Shown here in pieces: positions 1 through 9,827 of a stretch of 31,058 nt of DNA. The notes beneath the pieces were generated by a model. It searched no databases. It was not told where the DNA came from and was given only the letters and a program-made list of their open reading frames with translations. The translations under genes were made by a program, and so were the position numbers. The DNA is from Paulinella micropora (Eukaryota; Cercozoa; Imbricatea; Euglyphida). How positions within the stretch are numbered: the first letter of the stretch is position 1; every line of letters begins with the position of its first letter. The stretch lies in the NCBI GenBank assembly GCA_009731375.1, contig BJOX01000040.1:491474-522531 (forward strand), in the 5' to 3' direction.

Positions 1-187
1 TTAAAAGCAAATTCTGCATGTTGGGCATTGTTATCATCATAGATTCATAGTAGCCGGGACTATGAAAAAGGAGAAAGATTACCGTGTCGGACCGGTTCCT
101 GCCCACCTCTGAAGATGAAGTTAAAGTGTATTACAATTAATAAAAACATGTTTTAATATTATTTTTATATGTTCTGCAATCAGTGAA
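1..187. other. unassigned flank upstream of the copia fragment
   Basis: I see no gene or repeat here. The copia-like reading frame does not continue into it, so it marks the 5' truncation side of that element. It does not resemble the sequence that follows the copia ORF, so there is no sign of a paired LTR. Confidence 0.4.
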
Positions 188-1588
188 TTGATTTCCTTTC
201 ATTTCCACACGTTTTCAAAAAAGTCCATATACTTCATGGAAAATTTCGGAAAAAGTGATACCCCCAAGATTGTCGAATGTTTAGTTGTCTGGGAGATGGT
301 GAGAGCGCTCTACGGGAGACTGGACGCCGGGAGAAAGTGGTGGGTGCAAGTTCTGGTGCCCTTCATGGAGGCGCAAGGATTCGTGCAACATAAGGCGTTT
401 CCGTGTTTCTTCTTTCGCTGGCGTCCAGGGCAGGATAAGCCTGACATTGGTTTCGTGCACGTCGATGACATCATGATGGGCTTTAGTAGCGAAAAGGCTA
501 AAGAAGAGTTCAAAGTGGCCGGAGAAGGCCGCTTCAAGGTCTTCAAGAGTGAGCAGCCTACTGGTGTGGTGGGCATCGATATTGAAGACGGCCGGCATCC
601 GGAGCTGGGGAGAACGATCAAACTGTTCCAGGAGACTTTCATACGCGAGGCCAGCGAGCGCCTCAAGACCAAAGACCTGGCGACGGCGGACTCACCCTGG
701 TTGCTACCGGGATGTCGGGAGGGAGTCCCCAGTGTATTGAAGGAGTTCTCTCCGCATCATATCTGTGGGATACTCATTTGGGTCAGAGTAACGCGGCATG
801 AGACGCTCGGACCGGTGGGAGAGATGGCGCGTTTCGCATCCAAGCCGGAGGAGTTTCCCTTTCAGGAGGCCGAGCAGGTAATGCGCTACCTCCAGGGAAC
901 TGCCAAACGCGGAGTTCGCTTCTATCAGAAGGAAAGCGCGCGACTTACCTCGTACCCGGACGCGAATTGGAAGGGCGATTGGGGAGACCGACGCGCACGG
1001 CTTGCAGTGATACATTTTCTGCTTGGGGGTTCTGTGAACCCGGTGTGCATGAAGCGCACCATCACCGTGGAGTTACCGAAGCCACGTGGACCGCGAAGCA
1101 AGGAACGGAGGGAAAAGCTACTGGCCAAGCAAGCGGCGTTGAGCGCCGAGGCTGTGGGGACGCTACCACCTCCGGAGGAAAAGGTGGCGGAGGGTCATGT
1201 GCGAATGGAGGCGCCTCCGGAAGAATCCACCTGTGAAGCCGAGATCTACGCGATGGACGCGTGTTTGCACGGGCAAGAAAAGATCGCGAACTTTATCAAC
1301 GGTATCGCTGAAGGGAGAGTTGCAAAGGATCTGGCTAGGCAAGGGTGGAATCAACCGCCGGTGATATACGAAGACAACAAAGGGGCCATTGACTTGGCCA
1401 CAACGAACGTATACCGTCAGAAGCTAGATCACATTGACCTACGCTACGCTTACGTAAACGCGATGATCCTGGCCGGAAAAGCGGTGCTGGAGAAGATCGG
1501 TTCTGCCGACAATTTTGGCGACGTCAACACGAAGAGGCAGCGGGGACCAAAGTACTCCAAGCTGACGGGAAGAATTTCTCAACTCTGA
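188..1588 (+). CDS. Ty1/copia retrotransposon polyprotein, 3' part: end of reverse transcriptase plus RNase H
   Basis: This 466-residue open frame carries the C-terminal half of a Ty1/copia Pol. In order it shows an ALYGR..AGR..W block near residues 40-52 (the copia LYGLKQAPR..W region), HVDD at 91-94 (catalytic YVDD with His in place of Tyr), the VMRYLQGT block at 231-238 (RYLKGT), and RNase H signatures SYPDANW (D258), CEAEIY (E350) and YEDNKGA (D396). It ends with HIDLRYAYV and DNFGDVNTK, the usual copia C terminus. Gag, protease, integrase and the front of the reverse transcriptase are missing, and the first 25 or so residues look unrelated, so the element is 5'-truncated. An insertion of about 50 charged and Pro-rich residues (roughly 295-345) splits the RNase H domain between its Asp and Glu blocks. 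The ORF is clearly more GC-rich than its surroundings. The frame is otherwise intact. The family call is firm; activity is unlikely. Confidence 0.9.
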   Translation: MISFHFHTFSKKSIYFMENFGKSDTPKIVECLVVWEMVRALYGRLDAGRKWWVQVLVPFMEAQGFVQHKAFPCFFFRWRPGQDKPDIGFVHVDDIMMGFSSEKAKEEFKVAGEGRFKVFKSEQPTGVVGIDIEDGRHPELGRTIKLFQETFIREASERLKTKDLATADSPWLLPGCREGVPSVLKEFSPHHICGILIWVRVTRHETLGPVGEMARFASKPEEFPFQEAEQVMRYLQGTAKRGVRFYQKESARLTSYPDANWKGDWGDRRARLAVIHFLLGGSVNPVCMKRTITVELPKPRGPRSKERREKLLAKQAALSAEAVGTLPPPEEKVAEGHVRMEAPPEESTCEAEIYAMDACLHGQEKIANFINGIAEGRVAKDLARQGWNQPPVIYEDNKGAIDLATTNVYRQKLDHIDLRYAYVNAMILAGKAVLEKIGSADNFGDVNTKRQRGPKYSKLTGRISQL

Positions 1589-2733
1589 CAGAGGGGAAGA
1601 ATGGTGGTATTAATTCCATCAAGGGGGAGCTTAGGAAGTTAGTTAGGTGATGGGATTAATACAACCGGTAAGAACGGATTAGTTAGTTAGTTAATATTGT
1701 TAGTACCGGGTGTGGAAAAAGTGACATTTTCTGGTGTGAGTGGCATCGGTGGCACAGATACCTTTTTGCCCTGCGTGGGGACCTGAATTTTTAGACTTTG
1801 AGTCTCGGTTTGAACTGTGTCCTGTGTTTGGGCGGGCTTTTGTTTGTGACGTGTAATTTTCCTATTAAAGGTTGTGTGGAGCTGGTTATTTAGTCAACCG
1901 GGGACGCCTGGGAGACGCCAAACCGGCTTCCAATTACCTCAATACTGTCTAACTTCTTCAGTGGTTGAAGGCAGAATGCAGGTTATGAATAGGAAGTCGT
2001 GCGTTTGTGGTACGGAAGTAGCATCGGTTGTGTTGTGTGGCGACGGATGAGAGTGAAGCAAATTGGAAAAATAAGTGTTACGGTACGTAAAGCGCAGTTT
2101 GATATCAGCGAACTTGAAAAGGAAACTCCAAAATTCGACTGGGAAATTTTCCAAGCCACCAGCGACAGGTAAATTCAGGGAAAAAGGAAAAATGTTGTAC
2201 ACTAGTATCACGGTAAACTAGATATGGGAGCAGCAACTAAGGTTGGTATTTAGGATGACTGAAGCATAATTGAAGCATAATTTGAGAGGTAAATAAAGGA
2301 TGAAGAGAGAAAGCCGCCCGCAGGATTAGCTGAAGTAAAATTAATAAGAGTGAAATCAAAATTGAAAATTGAGATCAAGTTAATTGAGATAAGTGCAGAG
2401 AACTTGTACAAAGGGGAAAGGTTTTCAAATAATAAATTTAAAATTTTAAATTTTAAATTTCTGAAGTCCACGTATGTTAGACCAATAAGTATAATATTAA
2501 TACGGTAATTACGGTAACAGACCGATTCAACATGATCCGGCCGGTCCGAGGATGCGTGTCTGCCATCCGCAAGGATCCGGCGTGCCGTGTTGGTCTGTCC
2601 TTCCCGCCTTCAATAAAAGCTTATGGTACGACGCTAGACTCGCTAGGTCTCCTGAGCTGAACCGGTCCTATGACGGCTTACTACCTCTGTGCTGGAACAT
2701 TAAGTAGATGTATGTTCTAACAGGTTATGAGCC
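1589..2733. other. 3' region of the copia element and unassigned sequence; candidate polypurine tract
   Basis: No gene is seen. A purine-rich AAGGGGGAG at 1621-1629, 33 bases after the copia stop, sits where the plus-strand primer (polypurine tract) before a 3' LTR is expected. A 3' LTR may therefore start near 1640-1660, but no second copy exists in the window to fix its ends. AATAAA-type signals occur, for example near 2611. The rest is AT-rich, with short ORFs I do not believe. Confidence 0.35.
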
Positions 2734-3165
2734 TTGGTTTTATTCTTTATTTATACATGCATTTATATAATAGTATGTTGCGCCTTCTCCTTTCCTCACT
2801 CATTGCTTCAAGCTACTGCTCTGTGTCTTATGTCGGTGCGACTCTCCCTGTGTGACATGTATCCTTAAGGTTGGCCATTTACATTTGCAGTTCTTTGTTT
2901 TGGATGATTGTTGTGTTGTCTTTTCTCATTTAATCATTGTTATGCTTGCGTGAATAAGGATAACTAACTGTGTTGCTTTACTATTGTAGTTAGTATAGCA
3001 TCTTACGTGATTATCTATTTACTTGTCTATGTCATGTACATACTTACAGGCATGTCTCTGCTTGTTGGCTACCTGCCTGATTGCATACTTACTTGTCAAT
3101 TCGCATACTCTTCGTCAGCGTGCTTACTTGATGGTTTATCTTTGCTCGTTTGTTCACTTGTGTAA
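2734..3165 (+). repeat. 432-bp direct repeat, copy 1
   Basis: This block matches 4451-4882 over 432 positions with no indels and about six substitutions that I could count, in the same orientation. Sharp ends (TTGG at the start, GTGTAA at the end) are followed by unrelated sequence. I see no coding potential. It could be a dispersed repeat, a pair of terminal repeats or a local duplication. Confidence 0.9.
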
Positions 3166-3168
3166 TAC

Positions 3169-3459
3169 CCATAACAAATCAACAACGTGAGCATACAGCC
3201 CGCTATGCTACCTCTTACTTAATATCATTTTCCCCCTGATCTACTATATATTCTCTCCCTACACGCTCTCCCCCTGATTCTCACTGCACTCTCCCCCTGG
3301 TTCTCGCGGTGTAGAACACCGCGAGAACCAGGGAGAGAGTGCAGTGAGAATCAGGGGGAGAGCGTGTAGGGGGAGAATATATAGTAGATCAGGGGGAGAA
3401 TGATATTAAGTAAGAGGTAGCATAGCGGGCTGTATGCTCACGTTGTTGATTTGTTATGG
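3169..3459. repeat. 291-bp nearly perfect palindrome (144-bp arms, 3-bp loop)
   Basis: The two arms pair base for base around a 3-bp centre at 3313-3315 (GTGT-AGA-ACAC), with no indels and three mismatches in 144. The arms contain repeated CTCCCCCTG-type blocks. It starts 3 bp after direct repeat copy 1 and ends 4 bp before the 89-bp inverted repeat. It could form a cruciform and resembles a miniature fold-back element. I could not define a clean target-site duplication. Confidence 0.93.
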
Positions 3460-3463
3460 CTAT

Positions 3464-3552
3464 ACCTGACTATACTAGTACATGCTCCCTGCCATCACAA
3501 CAAAAGGTCTATCATCACGTCACGTCAATATCTCATGCCACAATCTACGTCT
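3464..3552 (+). repeat. 89-bp inverted repeat, left copy
   Basis: The reverse complement occurs at 5544-5632 with one mismatch that I could find. The pair encloses about 2 kb that includes direct repeat copy 2, so this may be the terminal inverted repeat pair of a non-autonomous element. No transposase is encoded between the copies. Confidence 0.88.
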
Positions 3553-3735
3553 TTCATATCCCGCTTTGATATTCTTTTTTACCCTTTTCACTCTGTTGTA
3601 CGTGAGTAAGAAGTTGTTATTGTATGACGAGTCCTTTGCTTGTGTCGGAAGTTTGGTTCTTGTCATAGTATGAGCGGTGGGGTTGATATGTGTTTATGTA
3701 TTATAAATATTAGGTAGTGTCATGGTGAGTGAGGA

Positions 3736-4100
3736 TTGCCTGCTTGCTTGTTAGCTAAGCAACTTGTTTACTTGCTTGTTTGCTTGCTTCCGTACTTGTA
3801 CACGCGTGCATGTCTGCATGATTGCATGTCTACATGCTTGCTTGCTTACTCGTTCGCTGGCTTGCTTACTTGCTTGCTTGCCTGCTTGCTTGCTGGCTTG
3901 CTTGCTTGCTTATGTGCTTGCTGGCTTACCTACTTGCTGGCTTGTTTACTTAATTGTTTGCTTGCTTGCTTGTTCGTTTGCTTACTTGCATGCTTCATTC
4001 AGCGAGACTTACTTATTAGTTTGCGTGCTTTCATGTTTGCATGCTTACCAGCTTGTTTTCTCGCTTGCTTACATGTTTGACTATTTGTTTGCTTGGTGAT
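3736..4100 (+). repeat. TTGC/TTAC tetranucleotide-rich tract
   Basis: Degenerate CTTG and CTTA tetramers run for about 360 bp. The Cys/Leu-rich open frames here are by-products of the tetramer phase and not a gene. Confidence 0.85.
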
Positions 4101-4160
4101 TGCAAGAGTAGGATAATGTCTTTTCGTACATAGTAATATTACGTCATTTTACGGGCTTTT

Positions 4161-4202
<42 letters not shown>

Positions 4203-4304
4203 TAGGCTAGGCTAGACTAGATTAGGCTAGGCTAGGGTAGGCTAGACTAGACTGGGACAGGTTAGGCTGTATACGTATATACATATACATATATATATAT
4301 ATAC

Positions 4305-4336
<32 letters not shown>

Positions 4337-4375
4337 GTATGTATATATATCATATATATATATATATATATATTA
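4161..4375. repeat. (TA)n, GGCTA pentamer and AT/ATAC-rich cluster
   Basis: There is a TA run at about 4163-4199, then degenerate GGCTA/GACTA pentamers at about 4201-4262, then alternating AT and ATAC repeats to about 4373. It is simple sequence only. Confidence 0.9.
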
Positions 4376-4450
4376 GTATTTTCTCGTAATGGCTTGAAGG
4401 CATGATGCGTTGTGTGCCTCTGTTGCTATGTTCCTACTGTATTCTGTACT

Positions 4451-4882
4451 TTGGTTTTATTCTTTATTTATACATGCATTGGTATAATAGTCTGTTGCGC
4501 CTTCTCCTTTCCTCACTCATTGCTTCAAGCTACTGCTCTGTGTCTTATGTCGGTGCGACTCTCCCTGTGTGACATGTATCCTTAAGGTTGGCCATTTACA
4601 TTTGCAGTTCTTTGTTTTGGATGATTGTTGTGTTGTCTTTTCTCATTTAATCATTGTTATGCTTGCGTGAATAAGGATAACTAACTGTGTTGCTTTACTA
4701 TTGTAGTTAGTATAGCATCTTACGTGATTATCTGTTTACTTGTCTATGTCATGTACATACTTACAGGCATGTCTCTGCTTGTTGGCTACCTGCCTGATTG
4801 CATACTTACTTGTCAATTCGCATACTCTTTGTCAGCGTGCTTACTTGATGGTTTGTCTTTGCTCGTTTGTTCACTTGTGTAA
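4451..4882 (+). repeat. 432-bp direct repeat, copy 2
   Basis: Second copy of 2734-3165, about 98-99% identical by eye. Its left flank is the AT-rich cluster. Its right flank differs from that of copy 1, which runs straight into the palindrome, so the palindrome is not part of the repeat unit. Confidence 0.9.
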
Positions 4883-5543
4883 CTAACTCGCTTGCATGTT
4901 TGTGTGTACATAAGTAGTAGAGTAGATGAGTGAGATTTTAATGATGACTTGTCGACTAGGTAATGACAAGGATGTTAGTAGTATTTACACCCTTGCTCCA
5001 TTCTGTCTGTATCGTCCATCCGTTTTGTCACCCTTCACGTTTCTCGTCACTGTTGCGTTTGATATATTGTGTATGAGTCGTGTAGTGTGGGTGATGTTCT
5101 ATGTGACATTGGTATGTGTACTTATAGCGTTGATCTATTGCATATTCATGTGTGTAGTTTAATTGATGTTATATATGTACACCCTCTGTCTTCGTTTTGT
5201 CTGTCATCTAATGTTTGTCTCTACTGTGACACCACGTCATATTCCTGCTTCCTCTCTTATTGCTGCCTTGTCTTATTTTAGCATGGTAGGTTAAGGGATA
5301 GGTGTTGCAATGAGATGATATAGCATGATGTATTGGATGATAGTTTAGGGTAGTATGATGTACAGGTAGGAGTGGATTGGTCATAATGTGTACGTTGTCA
5401 TTATGTCTTCTTGCCTCATAATTATAACTGTCCTAAGTTTATCTTCCACCCTTTATGTACTCGTTATGTCTTATCCTCGTACTTATGCTATGTCTCTATT
5501 AGAAGGTGTTTTGTGTGTGCTGTACGTCCCATGCACATGATAG
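4883..5543. other. gene-free sequence
   Basis: Short hydrophobic open frames at 4926-5281 have no recognisable domain and no start context that I trust. I see nothing else here. Confidence 0.4.
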
Positions 5544-5632
5544 AGACGTAGATTGTGGCATGAGATATTGACGTGACGCGATGATAGACCTTTTGTTGTG
5601 ATGGCAGGGAGCATGTACTAGTATAGTCAGGT
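5544..5632 (-). repeat. 89-bp inverted repeat, right copy
   Basis: Reverse complement of 3464-3552, with one mismatch near the middle. The outward flanks of the two copies show no obvious target-site duplication. Confidence 0.88.
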
Positions 5633-6431
5633 TGTCTTTGTGCTGTGCTCATCTGTTGTCTATGAGAGCTAAGGTAATTTAATTACATTACATCTCAGTA
5701 GATAGTCTTAGGATTGAGACTCTTCCTCTTGTCGTCTTCTTTCTCTCTCTTTTCCTTTTGAAAGCGTCGATTTCCTATATCCTCCAATGTAGTATGAGAT
5801 ATGTACGCACATATGTTTGTGTATATAGTGGTCATGGCATCTCCTTTCACATACGCAGCGTGGTATCACATGAGTACATATAATAGTACATATGCGTAAA
5901 CATATCCACGTGTATATATACATATGTATATGCATCTATATACTTAATATCTCTAATGGAACTTCATGTCTATCTTCTAAGATTGTATTAGTTAAATAGC
6001 CTTCTCAGTTCTCCAGTAGTGATATATTTTCTTGTAGTCTGTCGTGCTATGACTTGTTGGCGTGTTTGTGATGTTTGTATATCTGCATCATATTAGTTAT
6101 ATGTCGTATATAAGTAATATGTATGAATTCCCCTATCTGGTGTTTATCAGTTACATACATATTATGTATATATATACATATACTATATGTCATCACTACA
6201 TACCTTACATGTACATATACTGCACTGCATGAATTATTCATATGCGTGTCGTCACATGATGTGTTTGTTTATGTGTGTCGGTACCTTATCAACCTGCATG
6301 TTCACTCTACAGCACCCATTCATGTATATATATTATTTGTATATGTCGGTCATGGGCAACGTACAAGTCTGTTACCTTATATGTATAATATCTATCGTAT
6401 AGTTATAATATTTACACTAGTGCCTACATAC
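5633..6431. other. AT-rich, TATA/CATA-rich spacer before the viral element
   Basis: This is low-complexity sequence with many TATAC, ATGTAT and CATATA words. An open frame runs through it into the protease, but its residues are those of simple sequence. The left boundary of the viral element probably lies near 6400-6560. I found no terminal inverted repeat matching the right side of the element. Confidence 0.4.
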
Positions 6432-7211
6432 ATGGGGCAAAGATCTCCATCCCTTTCTTCTACACCTTCCTCACCTTCTATCTCTCCTTTCCCAAACACA
6501 ATATTCCGGGCATTACTGAGTATTACTCATGCGGTTCATCTGGTTTGGGATGATTTAAGGCCTCGTAAACCCGATAATACCCGGTATATAAGGTTTGCGA
6601 TTGCGAAAGATTTCAAAAGGCATAATCTCCCTGCTACAACATCACAAGAGCAACAGCCAGAGCAACCAGAGGCAGAGTCAAAACCACAGCCAGAGCAAGT
6701 CCCATTACAAGGAGAGGGGCGCGGGCTAATGACTAACGAAATAGATGACATAATGAAAAAATATGGATGGTATCTCGGAGCGATAGCAAGTGATGAAATC
6801 TACAAACTAAATCCAGAAAAAAGAAAGCGATACGGATTTATTATGAATTTAGATAATCACAAACAAGCGGGGTCTCATTGGATTGCTATATGGGTAAGTC
6901 TGGATAAAGACAGGTCAGTGGAAGTGTATGACCCATTAGCACTTTACCAACCAACGGAAGACTTTCAACAACAAATGAAACAACTAATTGACAAAAGCCA
7001 CCCCGATAGTTATTTGTTAATGAAGGTTAATTAAGTAAAACAACAGAGTGATACTTCCTCAACTTGTGGATGGCACTCAATGAGATTTTTAATGGAGCGG
7101 GCGAAAGGTAATCGCTTTAAGTTTAGTTCGGGTTTCACAGACTTAAAAGAAGAAGAAGCGGAGAAATTAAAAGCACAGAATGGTTATGGTAATTTTGATA
7201 CATACATATAA
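6432..7211 (+). pseudogene. adenovirus-type (Ulp1/C5-like) cysteine protease with internal stop
   Basis: The family cleaves capsid precursor proteins during virion maturation in Polintons, virophages and adenoviruses. The catalytic His is in GSHWIAIW (codon 6876-6878) and the Asp in EVYDPLA (6930-6932). The Gln of the oxyanion hole is at 7044-7046 or the neighbouring codon, and the nucleophile Cys is in SSTCGWHS (7065-7067). The usual domain opening, NEIDDIMKKYG, lies near 6735. A TAA at 7032-7034, in the same frame, separates His/Asp from Gln/Cys, so the annotated frame cannot give active enzyme. The true stop is TAA at 7209-7211. The start is uncertain: ATG at 6432, or one closer to the domain at 6729. 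A Glu/Gln/Pro-rich linker (about 6640-6710) precedes the protease domain. The penton gene starts 27 bp downstream. Confidence 0.85.
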
Positions 7212-7220
7212 AAGATATTT

Positions 7221-7232
7221 ATCTATAATATA
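7221..7232 (+). promoter_or_regulatory. TCTATAA-type promoter-like motif before the penton gene
   Basis: ATCTATAATATA lies 6 bp before the penton ATG. Very similar TCTATAAA(A)TATAT words precede the capsid gene and the first ExoX-C gene. The spacing to the ATG varies, so this is a candidate promoter and not a proven one. Confidence 0.4.
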
Positions 7233-7238
7233 CGCATC

Positions 7239-8122
7239 ATGGAGTATAAGGGAGGAAGAAGTTCTGGTATCTATTACATAAATAGTAAAAACAGAATAAC
7301 AGGCACAGACTCAGATTTTACACACGAATTAAACTTAAAATCACTAGACAATCCCACACATTGTAAAATTCTTCATATCTATGTTCCAAAGTCGTATTAC
7401 TCTGTGGCTTCGCCATATAATACTTTTACTCTNNNNNNNNNNTTACACATTTACATTCCAAAGTCGTATTACTCTGTGGCTTCACCATATAATACTTTTA
7501 CTCTCAGCGAAGACGGGTATGAGGCTTTAATTACGATACCTGAGGGAAACTACACAATGAACAATCTAAAAAATAAGTTGTCGGAGGTGCTAACCGCAGA
7601 CAGCCCAAATAATTATACTTATGTTGTATCCAGTAATAATACCAACATAGAACCAGAGGATGGCAAATTAACATTTAGTGTGTCAGAGAATAAGGGAATT
7701 CAACCGCGATTTATATTTGATAGTGATACCCGTATTCACGAAGTAATGGGGTTTGATAGAAATTCAACATATTTCTTCGCCCTGATTTTATTAAATCGCC
7801 AAATGTAATTATTTTAACTGGTGAAAAGACTTTATACCTTCAATCGGACTTAGTTGGTGAAGGAGATAATCACGTGATACAAGAAATATACACTACCAAC
7901 GAAATTCCTTTTGGTGCCGTTATATACGATGGAAGTGGCTCTGAGTATGGAAAGAAATTATCAACCAGTTCAAATAATGTATATAGGTTTTATCTTACAG
8001 ACGAAAACGATCAGGCTATAAATCTTAATGGTTTGGGTATTGTTATAACATTATTAATTTACAGGGAAACGAATTATTTTAATTTATTTACATCCTTTTT
8101 CAATTTATTAAAATCGCGGTAG
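7239..8122 (+). pseudogene. penton (minor capsid) protein with frameshift and assembly duplication
   Basis: The protein matches the penton family of Polinton-like elements, which forms the five-fold vertices of the icosahedral capsid. It opens with GIYYINSKNRITGTDSDFTH and continues through the IPKSYYSV block, an ITIPEGNYTM block and a VMGFDRNSTYFF block. It then continues in a different frame with LYLQSDLV, EIYTTNEIPFG and the C-terminal YRFYLTDEN..INLNGL block. The shift lies near 7770-7790 and is equivalent to one lost base or two gained. The second part ends with TAG at 8120-8122. A run of ten N at 7433-7442 is flanked by the same 62-bp coding segment on both sides, so about 20 codons appear twice as an assembly effect. 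The order protease-penton-capsid suggests a co-regulated structural block. Confidence 0.75.
7371..7504 (+). repeat. 62-bp coding segment duplicated across a 10-N gap
   Basis: 7371-7432 and 7443-7504 encode the same stretch of penton. They differ at seven positions by my count, giving one conservative change (Val/Ile) and otherwise synonymous codons. This fits two overlapping contig ends from different copies of the element placed side by side instead of merged. Confidence 0.88.
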
Positions 8123-8145
8123 GGGTAATTTAATTAATTTTAGAA

Positions 8146-8170
8146 TTATTTATTTTTTTCTATAAATATA
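8146..8170 (+). promoter_or_regulatory. T-rich TCTATAAATATA promoter-like motif before the capsid gene
   Basis: TTTATTTTTTTCTATAAATA lies about 50 bp before the capsid ATG. A nearly identical word, shifted by one T and one A, occurs on the minus strand before the ExoX-C gene (11942-11967). A shorter version precedes the penton gene. Confidence 0.5.
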
Positions 8171-8219
8171 TTCTTGTGAATTAGTTAATAATCTCAAGCG
8201 CCAAAATATCAAAAACAAA

Positions 8220-9682
8220 ATGCCAACTCAACACGGAGGCGAATTGGATTTCAGTAAGACTGATTATATCAGTGCTTCTTATCGTTTGAATAAACTCGCC
8301 CCACGTGAGGGTTCTGNNNNNNNNNNCGTTCGTTCGACCTTATCAGTCGCCCGTTCAATCTCGCTCGGTCTTATTTGAGTTTTACTTATACTATGAGAGC
8401 AGCGGGCGCCAACACTTATTCAAGAATTTTTATGGACTGCCTTTCACAAATTAGCCGGATACAACTTCAGACCCGTAGCGGTGTTTATCTGTGCGACCTT
8501 AACCATCTCAGAATGGTAACTAAGATGCTGTGGAAACCAGAAATGAGTTTGAAGGATTTCTTAGACCTTCCTAACCACGGCGATGCTAGTGGTTGGGGGT
8601 GTATGCTCCAAAAGTGTAATGCTAACGGCTTGATTAACGTTAGTGTTGTTGAAGCAACTAGAACAGCCTTTCGTGCGGCTGCCGATGGTAATAACGATGT
8701 TGCGGCCGCAACTCAGGGTCTATTGCGTGAGCCAGTGATTTCTGCTCGTCGTCATGATGATGCTGCTCTAACGACTGGAGTTGGAGCACCATCCGCCGTA
8801 AATGTTAATTACAATGAGGCGAAGTATCTTGTGGGAAGTGGAGCGAATGCCGTTTTGGCCATTAATGTTAAAATTCCTTTGGGTATGATTATTAACACTA
8901 TTTTCGCACTTGATAAGACTATTATGTTTCCAGAAATTTTGACCATGCGAATTGTGTGGGGTGCTGCTGACAGAACTGGTTATACGGTGACGAATGGTGC
9001 CGCTACTTGTCTTAGCACTGCTTATCTTGCCACAGGAAATGCTACCATGCCAATGGCTGTATCTGCTGATGTCACCAATCTTGCCTTGTTTCTTGCGGTT
9101 GAAACAAACCCTGATGTCATTCAATCAATCCAGCAGAAGATTGCTAGCCCCGAAGGCATGAACTTCAATATTGATTATCCTTATGTTTATAAGAATACTA
9201 CACAAGCAAGCACAAGCCAAAACATTATTATGCGATTTGACAGAGGTCATGGTCGCCGTTTGAAGAAGATTTATCACTCTGTTTTTAACACAGAAGAAAG
9301 AAAGAACACAGCCTATGACAACGATAACCGCGCCGCCGCTAAGGTTGTCAATTTCTACACTACTCTGGATGGTTCCCGCCAGCAAGAATTCAACATTGAC
9401 ACAGCAAGCGAAGAAGACTATATGTACCTGAAGCCTAAGGTTGAGGGTTCGGCCTTGTTGAATAACGATGTGTATAAATACAATTGGTTCTGGGTTGATG
9501 CTTGGGATAATACCCGCCCGCTATGGAGCAAGGACCAAAATGAAATCAGTGGTTTAAGCCTTGATACTGAGCGACGATGGGAGTTTATTGCGACCACCGT
9601 GTCTGCTGCCTACAACCACTACACCGTGGCCATTACTCAGCGGGAGGTACAGGTTAAGGCCAATATGATTACGATTAGTTGA
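8220..9682 (+). CDS. major capsid protein (double-jelly-roll type), interrupted by an assembly gap
   Basis: The ATG at 8220 opens a frame of 32 codons (MPTQHGGELDFSKTDYIS...) that runs into ten N at 8317-8326. From 8327 a second frame starts with SFDLISRPFNLARSYL and stays open for about 450 residues to TGA at 9680-9682. The frame change is explained by a gap of arbitrary length, so I treat this as one gene of at least about 483 residues. Placement between penton and fiber, length and overall character fit the hexon-like major capsid protein of Polinton-like viruses, the main shell building block. It is the only large gene of the element with no stop or frameshift outside the gap. The capsid call rests partly on gene order and general resemblance, since I could not run a profile search. 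Confidence 0.75.
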
Positions 9683-9730
9683 TATTTGATCCACACTCTC
9701 ATTCGTTTCACAAATTCTCGTGTGTTTTTC

Positions 9731-9750
9731 AAACATCGATGTTTAATAAA
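9731..9750 (+). terminator. palindrome plus AATAAA after the capsid gene
   Basis: A perfect 14-bp palindrome, AAACATCGATGTTT (9731-9744), is followed at once by AATAAA (9745-9750), about 50 bp after the capsid stop. This is a likely 3'-end signal. Confidence 0.45.
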
Positions 9751-9827
9751 ATATTTTTTTTTAATGTTAATAATATAAGCATTTCGAGAATAAACGAAAG
9801 TGCGAAGCACGAAGTGAAATTATCAAA

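Noticed and set aside
2540-2710. Possible R-U5 part of a second LTR (AATAAA near 2611 followed by a GC-richer stretch)
   Set aside because: There is no partner LTR, primer-binding site or coding region to support it.
3736-4099. Cys/Leu-rich open frames of about 110 residues
   Set aside because: They arise from the TTGC/TTAC tetranucleotide phase in two frames at once and have no gene-like features.
4926-5281. Small hydrophobic ORFs between the repeats
   Set aside because: They overlap each other, have no recognisable motif and lie in a repeat-derived AT-rich region.
6123-6431. N-terminal extension of the protease frame
   Set aside because: Its residues come from TATA/CATA simple sequence; the first plausible starts are at 6432 or 6729.
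7032-7034. Reassigned stop codons (TAA/TAG read as sense) to explain the breaks in protease and polymerase
   Set aside because: Other genes end normally at TAA, TAG or TGA. Frameshifts are present too, and the long copia and ORF2 frames contain no internal TAA or TAG.
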